A stretch of 64,000 nucleotides of DNA. It comes from SXRF01 sp039808985 (lineage in GTDB: Bacteria > Pseudomonadota > Alphaproteobacteria > Rickettsiales > SXRF01). This document shows positions 34,733-43,502 of the stretch, one piece after another (the stretch's first letter is position 1; each line of letters starts with the position of its first letter). The stretch is taken from assembly GCA_039808985.1 (NCBI GenBank), contig JBDHUC010000008.1:1-64000 (forward strand). The letters are read 5' to 3'. The notes beneath the pieces were generated by a model. That model searched no databases. It was not told the origin of the DNA and was given only the letters and a program-made list of their open reading frames with translations. The translations under genes were made by a program, and so were the position numbers.

Positions 34733-36556
34733 TTATGCTGTTTTCTTGGCCCTTGTGGCTTTTTTGCGCTCATTAGAATCCAGGGCAATCTTTCTCAGCC
34801 TCAGGGATTTAGGCGTAACCTCAACCAACTCATCGTATTCTATATAGGAAATCATCTGCTCCAGCGTCATTTTAAGCGGAGGAACCAGCCTTATAGCCTC
34901 GTCTTTACTGGTAGTACGTATATTGGTTAACTGCTTGTTTTTTATCAAATTTATTTCCAGGTCATTATCACGGCTATGCTCGCCCACAATCATCCCTTCA
35001 TAAATTTTCGCGCCCGGATCAATAAACATTATGCCCCTGTCCTGTAAATTCCAGATGGCATATGGCACTGCCTCGCCATTTTCCATGGAAATCAGAGCGC
35101 CATTGCGACGGCCAGCTATATCGCCCTTATATGGGGCATATGAATGGAACAGGCGGTTCATCATGCCGGTTCCTCGGGTATCGGTCAAAAACTCGCCCTG
35201 ATAACCAATAAGCCCACGCGATGGCACAAGGAAAATAATACGGGTTTTGCCGCCTCCTGATGGACGCATATCAGTCATTTCGCCCTTACGCAGGGAAATT
35301 TTTTCAACAACCACGCCGGTATGCTCTTCATCAACATCGATAACCACTTCTTCGATTGGCTCCATTTTAACGCCGGATTCATCTTCACGGAACAGAACAC
35401 GCGGACGCGACACAGAAAGCTCAAAACCTTCGCGGCGCATGGTTTCTATCAAAACGCCAAGCTGCAATTCGCCACGCCCGGCAACTTCAAACGCATCCTT
35501 TGCATCAGTTTCCTTTACACGTATCGCAACATTGCCCTCCGCCTCGCGCAGCAGGCGTTCGCGTATCATACGGCTGGTAACTTTGCTTCCTTCCTGCCCG
35601 GCAAGCGGGGAATCATTAACCGACAAGGTAATCGCCATGGTCGGCGGGTCAATCGGGGTGGAAGGAACCGGGCTGGAAAGAGTCAAATCACCTATAGTAT
35701 CAGCAACCGAAGTATTCGCCAGACCAGCTATCGCCACTATATCGCCAGCCTGCGCCTCTTCAACCGGCACACGCTTGATGCCATCGAAAGAAAGCAGCTT
35801 GGTAAGGCGGCCCTGCTCAAGTATGTTGCCATTAATATCCATTGACCGGATCGGCATTCCGACTTTAGCGGTACCGCTATATATGCGGCCAGTCAGGATG
35901 CGCCCCAGGAACGAATCATACTCCAGGATAGACACAAGCATCGCAAAATCAGCATCCGAATCAACATCCGGGGCAGGAACATGGTTAGCTATGCAGGTAA
36001 ATAGCGGCGACAAATCCTTGCGCTCGGCAGTCAGGCTTTCAGCCGCCCAGCCATCGCGGCCAGAAGCGTAAAAAGTTGGGAAATCGAGCTGTTCTTCGGA
36101 AGCATCAAGCGCCGCAAAAAGGTCGAATACTTCGTTTACAACCTGTTCCGGACGGGCATCGCCACGATCCACTTTATTGATAACCACAATTGGTTTTAAG
36201 CCAAGCTTCAATGCCTTGGTAAGGACAAACTTGGTTTGCGGCAACGCGCCTTCGGCAGCGTCAACCAGCAATATCACACCGTCAACCATGCTTAACACGC
36301 GCTCAACCTCACCCCCGAAATCAGCATGGCCTGGGGTATCTATGATGTTAATGCGTAAATTTCCGCGCACCACCGAAGTGCATTTTGCAAGAATGGTAAT
36401 GCCGCGCTCTTTTTCAAGGTCATTAGAATCCATAACGCGCTCAGCCACCGACTGGTTGGCACGGAAGCTGCCGCTTTGGCGCAACATCTGGTCAATCAGG
36501 GTTGTTTTGCCATGATCCACGTGGGCAATAATGGCAACGTTACGAATATCTTTCAT
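34733..36556 (-). CDS. typA: translational GTPase TypA/BipA
   Basis: A 607-residue ribosome-associated GTPase of the EF-G superfamily. P-loop AHVDHGKTTLIDQ is at residues 10-22, followed by the switch region EKERGITI, DTPGHADFGGEV and NKVD. The domain II, III and V regions and the C-terminal TypA-specific domain (TPKSLRLRKIALDSNERKKATRAKK) are also present. The length is standard. TypA is linked to stress and low-temperature growth in other bacteria. A cold-shock protein gene lies directly upstream on the same strand. Confidence 0.96.
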   Translation of the reverse strand: MKDIRNVAIIAHVDHGKTTLIDQMLRQSGSFRANQSVAERVMDSNDLEKERGITILAKCTSVVRGNLRINIIDTPGHADFGGEVERVLSMVDGVILLVDAAEGALPQTKFVLTKALKLGLKPIVVINKVDRGDARPEQVVNEVFDLFAALDASEEQLDFPTFYASGRDGWAAESLTAERKDLSPLFTCIANHVPAPDVDSDADFAMLVSILEYDSFLGRILTGRIYSGTAKVGMPIRSMDINGNILEQGRLTKLLSFDGIKRVPVEEAQAGDIVAIAGLANTSVADTIGDLTLSSPVPSTPIDPPTMAITLSVNDSPLAGQEGSKVTSRMIRERLLREAEGNVAIRVKETDAKDAFEVAGRGELQLGVLIETMRREGFELSVSRPRVLFREDESGVKMEPIEEVVIDVDEEHTGVVVEKISLRKGEMTDMRPSGGGKTRIIFLVPSRGLIGYQGEFLTDTRGTGMMNRLFHSYAPYKGDIAGRRNGALISMENGEAVPYAIWNLQDRGIMFIDPGAKIYEGMIVGEHSRDNDLEINLIKNKQLTNIRTTSKDEAIRLVPPLKMTLEQMISYIEYDELVEVTPKSLRLRKIALDSNERKKATRAKKTA

Positions 36557-36645
36557 GAATTCATTTCCTTAAAAAAATTATAGCCAGCCTAAGCACTGCC
36601 GGGCTGACTCCATTATATCTGTTATATATTAAAAATTACCCTGAT

Positions 36646-36730
36646 AAAAAATTACTCTGAGGTGCGTTCGAAAAAACAGCCATAGACTGAATCTCTATTT
36701 TGCGGCTATTCCTCGCACGCACATTCTCAG
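36646..36730 (-). terminator. structured 3' end of the cold-shock gene
   Basis: On the minus strand just after the cspA stop, CTGAG (36726-36730) pairs with CTCAG (36657-36661), and GTGCGT (36717-36722) pairs with ACGCAC (36662-36667). An inner hairpin uses AGCC and ATAGA against TCTAT and GGCT (36678-36707). Six U follow at 36646-36651. The folded element ends in a U-run, as a factor-independent terminator would, but it is longer and more branched than usual. Confidence 0.65.
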
Positions 36731-36748
36731 GATAAAAGCCTTAAAAGA

Positions 36749-36952
36749 CTAAAGCAGCTTCAAATTAACCGCAGAGGTTTTGCCCTTGCTGTTTTCCAGT
36801 TCATACTGAATTTTCTGGTTATCATCAAGAGTATGCAGACCGGCTGCCTGAAGAGCAGAAATATGCACGAACACATCGCTTCCACCATCATCAGGTTTAA
36901 TAAAACCGAAAGATTTATTTGGATTAAACCATTTAACAACACCTGTAGCCAT
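36749..36952 (-). CDS. cold-shock-domain protein
   Basis: A 67-residue CspA-family RNA/DNA-binding protein. RNP1-like KSFGFIKPDD and RNP2-like DVFVHISAL are both present; the usual KGFGFI reads KSFGFI. Such proteins melt RNA secondary structure. It has a candidate promoter, a 5' leader of about 90 bases with a hairpin, and a structured 3' end. It is therefore a single-gene unit and may be controlled at RNA level. AAGGA lies upstream of the ATG. Confidence 0.94.
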   Translation of the reverse strand: MATGVVKWFNPNKSFGFIKPDDGGSDVFVHISALQAAGLHTLDDNQKIQYELENSKGKTSAVNLKLL

Positions 36953-36981
36953 AACACTATTATCCTTAACTAACTAATAAC

Positions 36982-37010
36982 ACCCATTCATAAAAATTTA
37001 GGAAATGGGT
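36982..37010 (-). promoter_or_regulatory. 5' leader hairpin of the cold-shock gene
   Basis: In the transcript ACCCATT pairs perfectly with AATGGGT around a 15-base loop, about 30-60 bases before the ATG. Next to it is the palindrome GTTTTGCAAAAC (37009-37020). Cold-shock mRNAs elsewhere use leader structure to control translation, so this could be similar. Confidence 0.45.
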
Positions 37011-37050
37011 TTTGCAAAACTGCGGCGCCACCATGGCATCGCCAGCGCGT

Positions 37051-37079
37051 CTATTAACCTAATTCCGGTGTTTATGCAA
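37051..37079 (-). promoter_or_regulatory. candidate sigma-70 promoter of the cold-shock gene
   Basis: On the minus strand: TTGCAT, 17 bases, TAATAG. This gives a start near 37044 and a leader of about 90 bases. Predicted by eye. Confidence 0.55.
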
Positions 37080-37143
37080 GCCCGATTATAATATCAGGCA
37101 GTGAATAGCGAATATCCCTTATAATTAAACGGGTAAAGCACCG

Positions 37144-37923
37144 CTAATATGTGAATTGCTCTTTTATGATACGCTCAGCAAGGTTATATTCGGGGTCAAA
37201 CAACAATGTTACCCCGGATTTACGCTGTTCGCTTATAATCACCTCGCCCACATCCTTTATCTCGGTAAAATCAGCAACAGCCGCAACCGGGCGCTTTTTA
37301 GCCTCCAGAATACTGAATATAATGCTCGAATCATGGGCAAGCAATGCCCCTCCCCAGCGCCTTGGGCGGAAAGGAACCAGCGGCGTAAGCGCTATTACGT
37401 TGGAGCCAAGGGGGATTATGGGGCCACCGGCGGAAAAATTATAGGCGGTGCTTCCAGCAGGGGTTGAGATCATAACACCATCGCAGATAAGCTCATTCAG
37501 GCGCACCACATGGTCAATCGCCACGCGTATTTTTGCCGCCTGCCTGCCCTGCCTGAACAAGGAAACCTCGTTAAATGCAAGCGCCTGGACTATCTTGCCA
37601 TTAAGGCAGCGCGCATACATATGCAATGGATAAAGGACTGTGCTGCGCGCATGCTTTATGCGATATTCAAGATTTTCAAGTACCGCTTCATTCATCAGGA
37701 AGCCGACAGTACCGCAATTAATGCCATAAAACGGCAATTTCATTTTCATGTAGGCATGCAGGGTTTGCAGCATAAAACCATCGCCACCAAGGACAACAAT
37801 AGCCTCGGCGCCCGTGCGCCTTTTGCTGATTTCCACTACATCGTAAGCTTTCTTTATTTCCTTAAAAGCGGCCTGAGCTTTGGGCGAATTATCGGCAACA
37901 CAGGCGATCTTGATCTTTTTCAT
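37144..37923 (-). CDS. nadK: NAD kinase
   Basis: A 259-residue NAD kinase that makes NADP. The catalytic GGDGF motif is near residue 48. NCGTVGFLMNE, ICDGVMISTPAGSTAYNFSAGGPI and LTPLVPFRPRRWGG follow in the family order. The short form is usual in alphaproteobacteria. It is followed at the 3' end by the cold-shock gene region and preceded by DUF2336 genes on the same strand. Confidence 0.95.
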   Translation of the reverse strand: MKKIKIACVADNSPKAQAAFKEIKKAYDVVEISKRRTGAEAIVVLGGDGFMLQTLHAYMKMKLPFYGINCGTVGFLMNEAVLENLEYRIKHARSTVLYPLHMYARCLNGKIVQALAFNEVSLFRQGRQAAKIRVAIDHVVRLNELICDGVMISTPAGSTAYNFSAGGPIIPLGSNVIALTPLVPFRPRRWGGALLAHDSSIIFSILEAKKRPVAAVADFTEIKDVGEVIISEQRKSGVTLLFDPEYNLAERIIKEQFTY

Positions 37924-37955
37924 AATTGCACCATTAAATATTATTGCGCTGACTA

Positions 37956-39098
37956 TTATTGCGCAACACGGCGCACTAATGCAATAATATAAGAAAGATT
38001 TTCTACAGGGGTTTCCTCGGAATACTGCAAAATACGCTCGACAATACGGTTGGAATATTGCGGGGAGCTATTGCTTAAGCCCTCGCTATCAAGCTCACGC
38101 ACTATCCGAAGCAATAGTTTTACAGCCGGGAACATGGCATCAGGCAGTCCTGATTTATTATAAATAGCCCTGAAACCCAGCTCGCCGCGGTCTGCGATAA
38201 GCTTGCGCGCATTTTCAACATGGATATTGGAAAGCAGGGCAAGGGAGGACTCGAAAAAATCAAAATTCCCCTGGCATAGAGCACTTAATATCATGGATGG
38301 GCTTAGGCGGTCGGCATCGCGCAGATGGTTAATTAACGCACCAACATCATCATGCGAATGGGCATTGCGTACCAGGTTCAGCGTTTCCGATTCGCGGTTT
38401 TTCTCAATCTCTTTCTGTATAGACTCATCAGGAAGCTGGTATTTTTTCTTAAGTGATTCGCCAATATTAGCAGAAACGACATTAACCAGTTTTTCGACCG
38501 AACTCATAGGGAGGCGCGGCCTATTAGTTATAGCCTCCATTAAAAAGGCATTTTCCTTATGGGTTTCTATAATCTTGGTAAAGATATTCTCGGAGATGGA
38601 TGCGCCTTTATTATTTAGCAGCGAGCCAAGCACCTCCTCATTGCCGCGATGGGCCAGCGTATCAGACACCACCTCAGACAGGGTTTCACGCTTTGAGATC
38701 GCAAGGAACCTTGAATTTTCCTTGGTCGCATACATAATATCCAGCAGATCGGTATCGCTTAGGACCTGGGAATATTCAAGGATCGGAAGCGCCACTTCAT
38801 TTACGTCATTAACCATGGACATAACTATATCCTTGGGGATAAGAGCGCTTTCCTTGAGATTCTGCGCAAGTGATGAGCGAACTTTTATTTCAGTATCACG
38901 AACCAGCAGGCGGAATATCTGCTCTGCTATTTTACGCTCTTCATCATTCAACAATACTTTACTGTAGGAGGCCGCTATCCTTCCGGTTATATCAGCCCTG
39001 GTATCCGAGGTCTTATCCTCAATAAGACCACGCACCTCCTCTTCCGTAAGTATAATTGGTATATTTATAGGACCAGAAAAACCCCCGGATACATTCAT
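37956..39098 (-). CDS. DUF2336 protein (second of a tandem pair)
   Basis: About 380 residues, all-helical in character, matching the DUF2336 family found mainly in alphaproteobacteria. The core is IFRLLVRDTEIKVRSSLAQNL, then VALPILEYSQVLSDTDLL and MSSVEKLVNVVSANIGESL. It is clearly paralogous to the gene just upstream on this strand, and both carry repeated helical pairs resembling HEAT repeats. The preferred start is the ATG at 39098, four bases after the neighbour's stop; a longer frame would overlap that gene. Molecular function is unknown. Confidence 0.75.
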   Translation of the reverse strand: MNVSGGFSGPINIPIILTEEEVRGLIEDKTSDTRADITGRIAASYSKVLLNDEERKIAEQIFRLLVRDTEIKVRSSLAQNLKESALIPKDIVMSMVNDVNEVALPILEYSQVLSDTDLLDIMYATKENSRFLAISKRETLSEVVSDTLAHRGNEEVLGSLLNNKGASISENIFTKIIETHKENAFLMEAITNRPRLPMSSVEKLVNVVSANIGESLKKKYQLPDESIQKEIEKNRESETLNLVRNAHSHDDVGALINHLRDADRLSPSMILSALCQGNFDFFESSLALLSNIHVENARKLIADRGELGFRAIYNKSGLPDAMFPAVKLLLRIVRELDSEGLSNSSPQYSNRIVERILQYSEETPVENLSYIIALVRRVAQ

Positions 39099-39102
39099 AA
39101 TG

Positions 39103-40239
39103 CTAATGAACCGAATATTTAGTGTTGCTACCGGATATTTTACCATCAATTATAGAAAGCAGATAACTCATACCGTCTACTGAACGGTGGTACCCGCCAA
39201 CATATATATACTCAATAAGTTTCTTGCGGAAATCATCAGGCTTTTTATAGCCATATTGAGTCAATATATTTGATATGCTCAATATCTTCTCAACAGACTC
39301 ACAAAAACCTTCCGGCATATTGGCTGCCTTATACAAGGCGCGGAATCCCTCCGGCCCTCCCAGCATAAGTATCCTGGCGTTAGTGCGCGGTATCTCCGCC
39401 ATACATGCAAGGCTCGCTTCGAAAAGATTTAAAAACCCCATACACAGTGCGCGTATAACCAAAGAATAAGTGAGCCTGCCGGTAGCCCTTAGCTGCTCAA
39501 CCAGATCTTCAACACGTTCATCAATATCAGGGTGCGATATGTCATTTACCGGCATTATACCAAGCAGCTCCCACTCCCTGGCGTCTATTACAACCTTCTG
39601 CAGGGCCGCAGGAACTATTTTATATTCCTGGGCAATGTGGTTTTTCAGCTCATCAGACACAACAGCGAATATTTTTTCGGCGATGGTTAGAGGCAAATTA
39701 CCCCTCTTGGCCAGCACTTCCAGCAGCGAGGTATTTGAGGCTATCATTCCCCAGCTTTTTTCCAGGTCGCCTTCGTTTATTTTTGCCCCTTTGTTATTAA
39801 ACAGGTCTTTCAGTACTATTTCCTGCCTGGTATCTATCAAGGCGCCGGACAAGCGCTCGGTAATATTGTCGCGGCTGGCTATAGCGCATAAATTAAGGAC
39901 ATCCTTGGTGCTTTCGACAATTGATACCAGATCATCATCGGTAAGAACCAGGGAGTAGCGCAGCACCCGTTCTGCAATATCAGTTTCATCAGAGGCGAGC
40001 TTTAAGATAACGTCATGCGGGGCGTCAGGGTTATTACAAAGATTCTCGGCAAGGGTTTTGCGTATTGATTTTTCGGCATCTTTAAGAAGAAGGCGAAAAA
40101 TATCGGCAGCAATCGCCGATTCACTAAAATTAAAACTTCCTGAATTAAAGGCAAGGACAACCTTCGATGCCAACGTATCAAGCGCTACGTTCGAAGGATT
40201 TTGTATTAACTGGTGTACGTCCATAGATGTCAACTGCAT
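39103..40239 (-). CDS. DUF2336 protein (first of a tandem pair)
   Basis: About 378 residues of the DUF2336 type: IFRLLLKDAEKSIRKTLAENL, IAERVLRYSLVLTDDDLVSIV and LTIAEKIFAVVSDELKNHIAQEY line up with the downstream paralogue. The ATG at 40239 is preferred over the TTG at 40248; neither has a clear ribosome-binding site. A promoter-like TTGCAA/TATCTT pair lies upstream. No catalytic residues or localisation signals were recognised. Confidence 0.75.
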   Translation of the reverse strand: MQLTSMDVHQLIQNPSNVALDTLASKVVLAFNSGSFNFSESAIAADIFRLLLKDAEKSIRKTLAENLCNNPDAPHDVILKLASDETDIAERVLRYSLVLTDDDLVSIVESTKDVLNLCAIASRDNITERLSGALIDTRQEIVLKDLFNNKGAKINEGDLEKSWGMIASNTSLLEVLAKRGNLPLTIAEKIFAVVSDELKNHIAQEYKIVPAALQKVVIDAREWELLGIMPVNDISHPDIDERVEDLVEQLRATGRLTYSLVIRALCMGFLNLFEASLACMAEIPRTNARILMLGGPEGFRALYKAANMPEGFCESVEKILSISNILTQYGYKKPDDFRKKLIEYIYVGGYHRSVDGMSYLLSIIDGKISGSNTKYSVH

Positions 40240-40608
40240 TTCAGGCAACCAAAAGTTTAAAGGCAGAGGAATTTCTTGAGTTGAAGATAGCTAAAAATTT
40301 TCGCTATTGCAATAGAGAAGCTCCCCTATTTATCCCATAATTACATATTGTAAATTATCAAATATTTTTTATATTTAACCTCATACCTGCTACAAACATA
40401 ATTTATAAAGCATTGCTAAATATATTTATTAATTATCGTTAAATAAACTGTTAATTGGTTTTCTCTATATACCTACATTAAAACACATAATTAGTAAATT
40501 TTTAGTTAAAATTTTATTAAATTGTGCGTTTACCTATCATTAACTGCTTTCTGTTAAAACTACAATCGGCCTACCATAACCCTATCTTCTTTTTACAGGA
40601 TTAAGCCT
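40240..40608. other. intergenic gap between divergent genes
   Basis: A strongly AT-rich region between the DUF2336 genes (minus) and scoA (plus). It contains a candidate promoter for the DUF2336 pair and an ACAGGA ribosome-binding site before scoA. No RNA gene, repeat or credible small ORF was seen. Confidence 0.6.
40284..40312 (-). promoter_or_regulatory. candidate promoter of the DUF2336 pair
   Basis: Minus strand TTGCAA, 17 bases, TATCTT, giving a leader of roughly 30-40 bases before the DUF2336 start. Predicted by eye. Confidence 0.45.
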
Positions 40609-41307
40609 ATGAATAAAACATACAAAAATGCTGATTCAGCCCTTGAAGGGCTGTTGTTTGATGGTATGACCATAATGTCAGGCGGTTTTGGCTTGTGCGG
40701 CATACCCGAGCATTGCATCCGTGCGCTTGCTGATTCGGGGGTAAAAAACCTTACATGGATCGCGAATAATTGCGGGGTAGACGATTTTGGCAGCGGTATT
40801 CTGCTCCATAGCCACCAGATAAAAAAAATGATCGCGTCATATGTCGGAGAAAATAAGACCTTTGAAAAACAATTCCTCTCCGGCGAGCTTGAAGTCGAAT
40901 TCAATCCCCAGGGGACACTAGCTGAACGCATCCGCGCAGGCGGGGCAGGCATCCCGGCTTTCTATACAAAAACCGGCGTAGGGACCGTAATTTCAGAAGG
41001 CAAAGAAACCAAGGAATTTGATGGCCAGACCTATGTAATGGAAAAGGGGCTTAGAGCAGATCTCGCGATTGTAAAAGCCTGGAAGGGCGATACGGAAGGA
41101 AATCTTATTTATCGGAAAACAGCGCGCAATTTCAACCCCATCATGGCAAGCGCAGGAAAAATCACAATTGCAGAGGTTGAAGAGCTGGTTGAGCCGGGGG
41201 AGCTGGAAATAGAGATGATACATACACCAGGAATTTTTGTGCAGCGTATTTTCAAAGGAACTAATTTTGAAAAACGAATTGAATTCGCAACAACAAGGGA
41301 GGCATAG
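40609..41307 (+). CDS. scoA: 3-oxoacid CoA-transferase subunit A
   Basis: A 232-residue class I CoA-transferase alpha subunit. GMTIMSGGFGLCGIPEHCIRAL, WIANNCGVDDFGSG, FNPQGTLAERIRAGGAGIPAFYT and the C-terminal VEPGELEIEMIHTPGIFVQRI match succinyl-CoA:acetoacetate transferase subunit A. It moves CoA between succinyl-CoA and a 3-oxoacid in ketone-body or acetoacetate use. scoB follows after three bases. ACAGGA precedes the ATG. Confidence 0.95.
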   Translation: MNKTYKNADSALEGLLFDGMTIMSGGFGLCGIPEHCIRALADSGVKNLTWIANNCGVDDFGSGILLHSHQIKKMIASYVGENKTFEKQFLSGELEVEFNPQGTLAERIRAGGAGIPAFYTKTGVGTVISEGKETKEFDGQTYVMEKGLRADLAIVKAWKGDTEGNLIYRKTARNFNPIMASAGKITIAEVEELVEPGELEIEMIHTPGIFVQRIFKGTNFEKRIEFATTREA

Positions 41308-41310
41308 CAT

Positions 41311-41949
41311 ATGGTTTGGAGCAAGGAAGACATGTGCAGACGCGCTGCCAGCGAACTTAAAAACGGGTTTTATGTGAATCTTGGCATCGGGATACCGACG
41401 CTGGTTGCCAATTACATCCCAACCAATGTTAAAATAACATTGCAAAGCGAGAATGGAATGCTGGGAATGGGCCCATTCCCTCTTAAAAGCGAAATAGATG
41501 CTGATCTGATAAATGCTGGCAAGCAGACCATAACCCAGCTTCCACAGAGCAGCTATTTTGATTCGGCCACTTCTTTTGGAATGATCCGTGGTGGGCATAT
41601 TGACGTTGCAATACTTGGCGCCTTGCAGGTTTCACAGCATGGCGACCTTGCCAACTGGATGGTTCCAGGAAAAATGGTAAAGGGTATGGGAGGCGCCATG
41701 GACCTGGTTGCCGGTGTGAAAAAAGTCATCATAATAATGGAGCATAATTCTAAAGACGGCGGGGCAAAGCTTGTAAGAGAATGCACATTACCTTTAACAG
41801 GGAAAAAAGTTGTGCATCAGGTCATAACCGAACTTGGGGAATTCACTATAGATAATGACGGTTTAAAACTTATCGCAATAGCCGATGGCGTGACGCTGGA
41901 TGAGCTTAAGGCTAAAACCGAGGCAGAATTTACTGCCGCTGTGCATTAA
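41311..41949 (+). CDS. scoB: 3-oxoacid CoA-transferase subunit B
   Basis: A 212-residue beta subunit with the catalytic Glu in the SENGMLGMGP motif near residue 50. YVNLGIGIPTLVANYIP, FGMIRGGHIDVAILGALQV and DLVAGVKKVIIIMEH are also typical. GGGAGG inside the end of scoA gives tight coupling. Its 3' end lies one base from the convergent VirB6-like gene. Confidence 0.95.
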   Translation: MVWSKEDMCRRAASELKNGFYVNLGIGIPTLVANYIPTNVKITLQSENGMLGMGPFPLKSEIDADLINAGKQTITQLPQSSYFDSATSFGMIRGGHIDVAILGALQVSQHGDLANWMVPGKMVKGMGGAMDLVAGVKKVIIIMEHNSKDGGAKLVRECTLPLTGKKVVHQVITELGEFTIDNDGLKLIAIADGVTLDELKAKTEAEFTAAVH

Positions 41950-41950
41950 G

Positions 41951-43501
41951 CTACCTTGCCCTTGTGGTAGCCATTTTCTTTAAACCTGAGGTAATATCAT
42001 CTATCTGCTTGCTTGCAACCCTGCCAACAGCCGACCTTCCGGAGTTGGTTAAATTGCTTACATAACTTTTAATACCGCCATCGGCAAAGCCGACCCCTAA
42101 AGGTGCTGCCACCTGTGATTTTGATATTACACGGGCAATTTGCGGGGTTGCTTTGATAAACTGGAGGAATGTATATCCTACTACTGTTATTTCCAGGAAA
42201 TTAAAAACCAGGAACTCGATCAGTATAGGATTATGCAAAGCTACGTTAGGCTCAACAAGCTCTATATTAGGGCCATTTGGATCGTTCCAGGTTCTTGCTT
42301 TCGTGTCAGCCAGTTGTTTTGCGGTTACGCCACCAACACAGGCAATCCCTGAATTGCCGGAATTAAGCAGATCATCAATAAAAGTAGCATTTGGTATTAT
42401 TCCTAGGAAATCCGATGATTTAATACTGCTTGGAGCAGGCGCCGCGACAAAAGGACAGAACATCAACATGTCTGTTTTCGTTAATACAGACCCCTTATCC
42501 TTGGCATCTGTAGTTATAGTCATAATATCGCTAAGCTGCTTGGCAAACACCACAAAATCAGAACTAGCAATCAGCCATAAAGAGAAGGCAGAAAAAATAA
42601 TTAAAGGCTGCAAGGAGAAGGAAACAAGGAAATTAAGCCAGTTATCAAAAAGCATCCTGGTTGAATCAAAAAGCATGAAACTCAGAAAAACAGGCGAAAG
42701 TGCGACCAGGAAAGCTACTGCGGTAATTGACAGCATGAATGTTATAAGCGACCTGATAAAAAGCATTGCTACTGTTGTTATCAGCCACCATGCCAGCAGG
42801 AAAAGCGGCCAGGCGATAAAAAACATGGCAATAACCAGCGCAATAAAAACGGCTTCGTTGTCAAAAAGCCCGGCAATTGAGGCAACCCCGCTTTGCGTGC
42901 CTGTAAGCAACATGTTCAGCCGGTCATCAACCCCTTTAAAGATATTTACAATGGTTTCCCCCTCATTAGGGGCAGTAAGGCATATTATTGTTTTACAATT
43001 GATAGCATTAACAGCCCAGCTTACTGTCTGGATTATAAGGCCAAAGAAAAATCCCAGTATAAGCCCCACCCCCAGAGCACCCTGGTTTATAAACAGGGTT
43101 ATAATGCCGATTTTCATTATAGCCGCAATTCCAGCGCCTGAGTTTGATTTCTGCAAACCAATCATGAGCCTTATGCCATATAACGCTATAAAAATAACAA
43201 TAGCGCCCGTTATTATTTCCAGCAGCCCCACTTGCAGAGCGCAGTAAAATTTGGTGAATATATCATTGATAATGGTAAAATAATTACAGGCTATGCCGCT
43301 GAATATATTTTTTACCGTAATCACGCCGCAAGAGTTCTGGTTGCTGATTTGCTGGCTGTCAAAAAGGGTACCACTGGTAACAGCGCCTGTTTTCACATCG
43401 CAGGTAACCATAGTAAAGGCCGCATATACAGTTTGCGCAGGATACACTGTAAGAAGCAACGCAATCGCCAGAAACCCCATAGCTTTGCGCATAGTTTTCA
43501 T
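41951..43501 (-). CDS. VirB6/TrbL-like type IV secretion channel protein
   Basis: A 516-residue polytopic membrane protein. A signal-like N-terminus (FLAIALLLTVYPAQTVYA) is followed by a Cys-containing periplasmic part. About six to seven membrane helices lie near residues 90-115, 130-160, 215-245, 245-285, 300-320 and 425-445. The block LFDSTRMLFDNWLNFLVSFS with following LQPLIIF is characteristic of VirB6 proteins, especially of Rickettsiales. VirB6 is an inner-membrane channel component. It starts one base after the VirB4-like gene and is the last gene of the islet. Confidence 0.82.
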   Translation of the reverse strand: MKTMRKAMGFLAIALLLTVYPAQTVYAAFTMVTCDVKTGAVTSGTLFDSQQISNQNSCGVITVKNIFSGIACNYFTIINDIFTKFYCALQVGLLEIITGAIVIFIALYGIRLMIGLQKSNSGAGIAAIMKIGIITLFINQGALGVGLILGFFFGLIIQTVSWAVNAINCKTIICLTAPNEGETIVNIFKGVDDRLNMLLTGTQSGVASIAGLFDNEAVFIALVIAMFFIAWPLFLLAWWLITTVAMLFIRSLITFMLSITAVAFLVALSPVFLSFMLFDSTRMLFDNWLNFLVSFSLQPLIIFSAFSLWLIASSDFVVFAKQLSDIMTITTDAKDKGSVLTKTDMLMFCPFVAAPAPSSIKSSDFLGIIPNATFIDDLLNSGNSGIACVGGVTAKQLADTKARTWNDPNGPNIELVEPNVALHNPILIEFLVFNFLEITVVGYTFLQFIKATPQIARVISKSQVAAPLGVGFADGGIKSYVSNLTNSGRSAVGRVASKQIDDITSGLKKMATTRAR

Positions 43502-43502
43502 A

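Noticed and set aside
36655..36730. tRNA-like element with GTTCGAA near the cold-shock gene
   Set aside because: The stems do not form a cloverleaf with an anticodon arm of the right length. It fits a terminator-like hairpin of the cold-shock mRNA better.
42153..43247. A 364-codon antisense ORF inside the VirB6-like gene
   Set aside because: Its low-complexity hydrophobic/Ser content mirrors the membrane protein on the coding strand, and the coding strand has clear VirB6 motifs.
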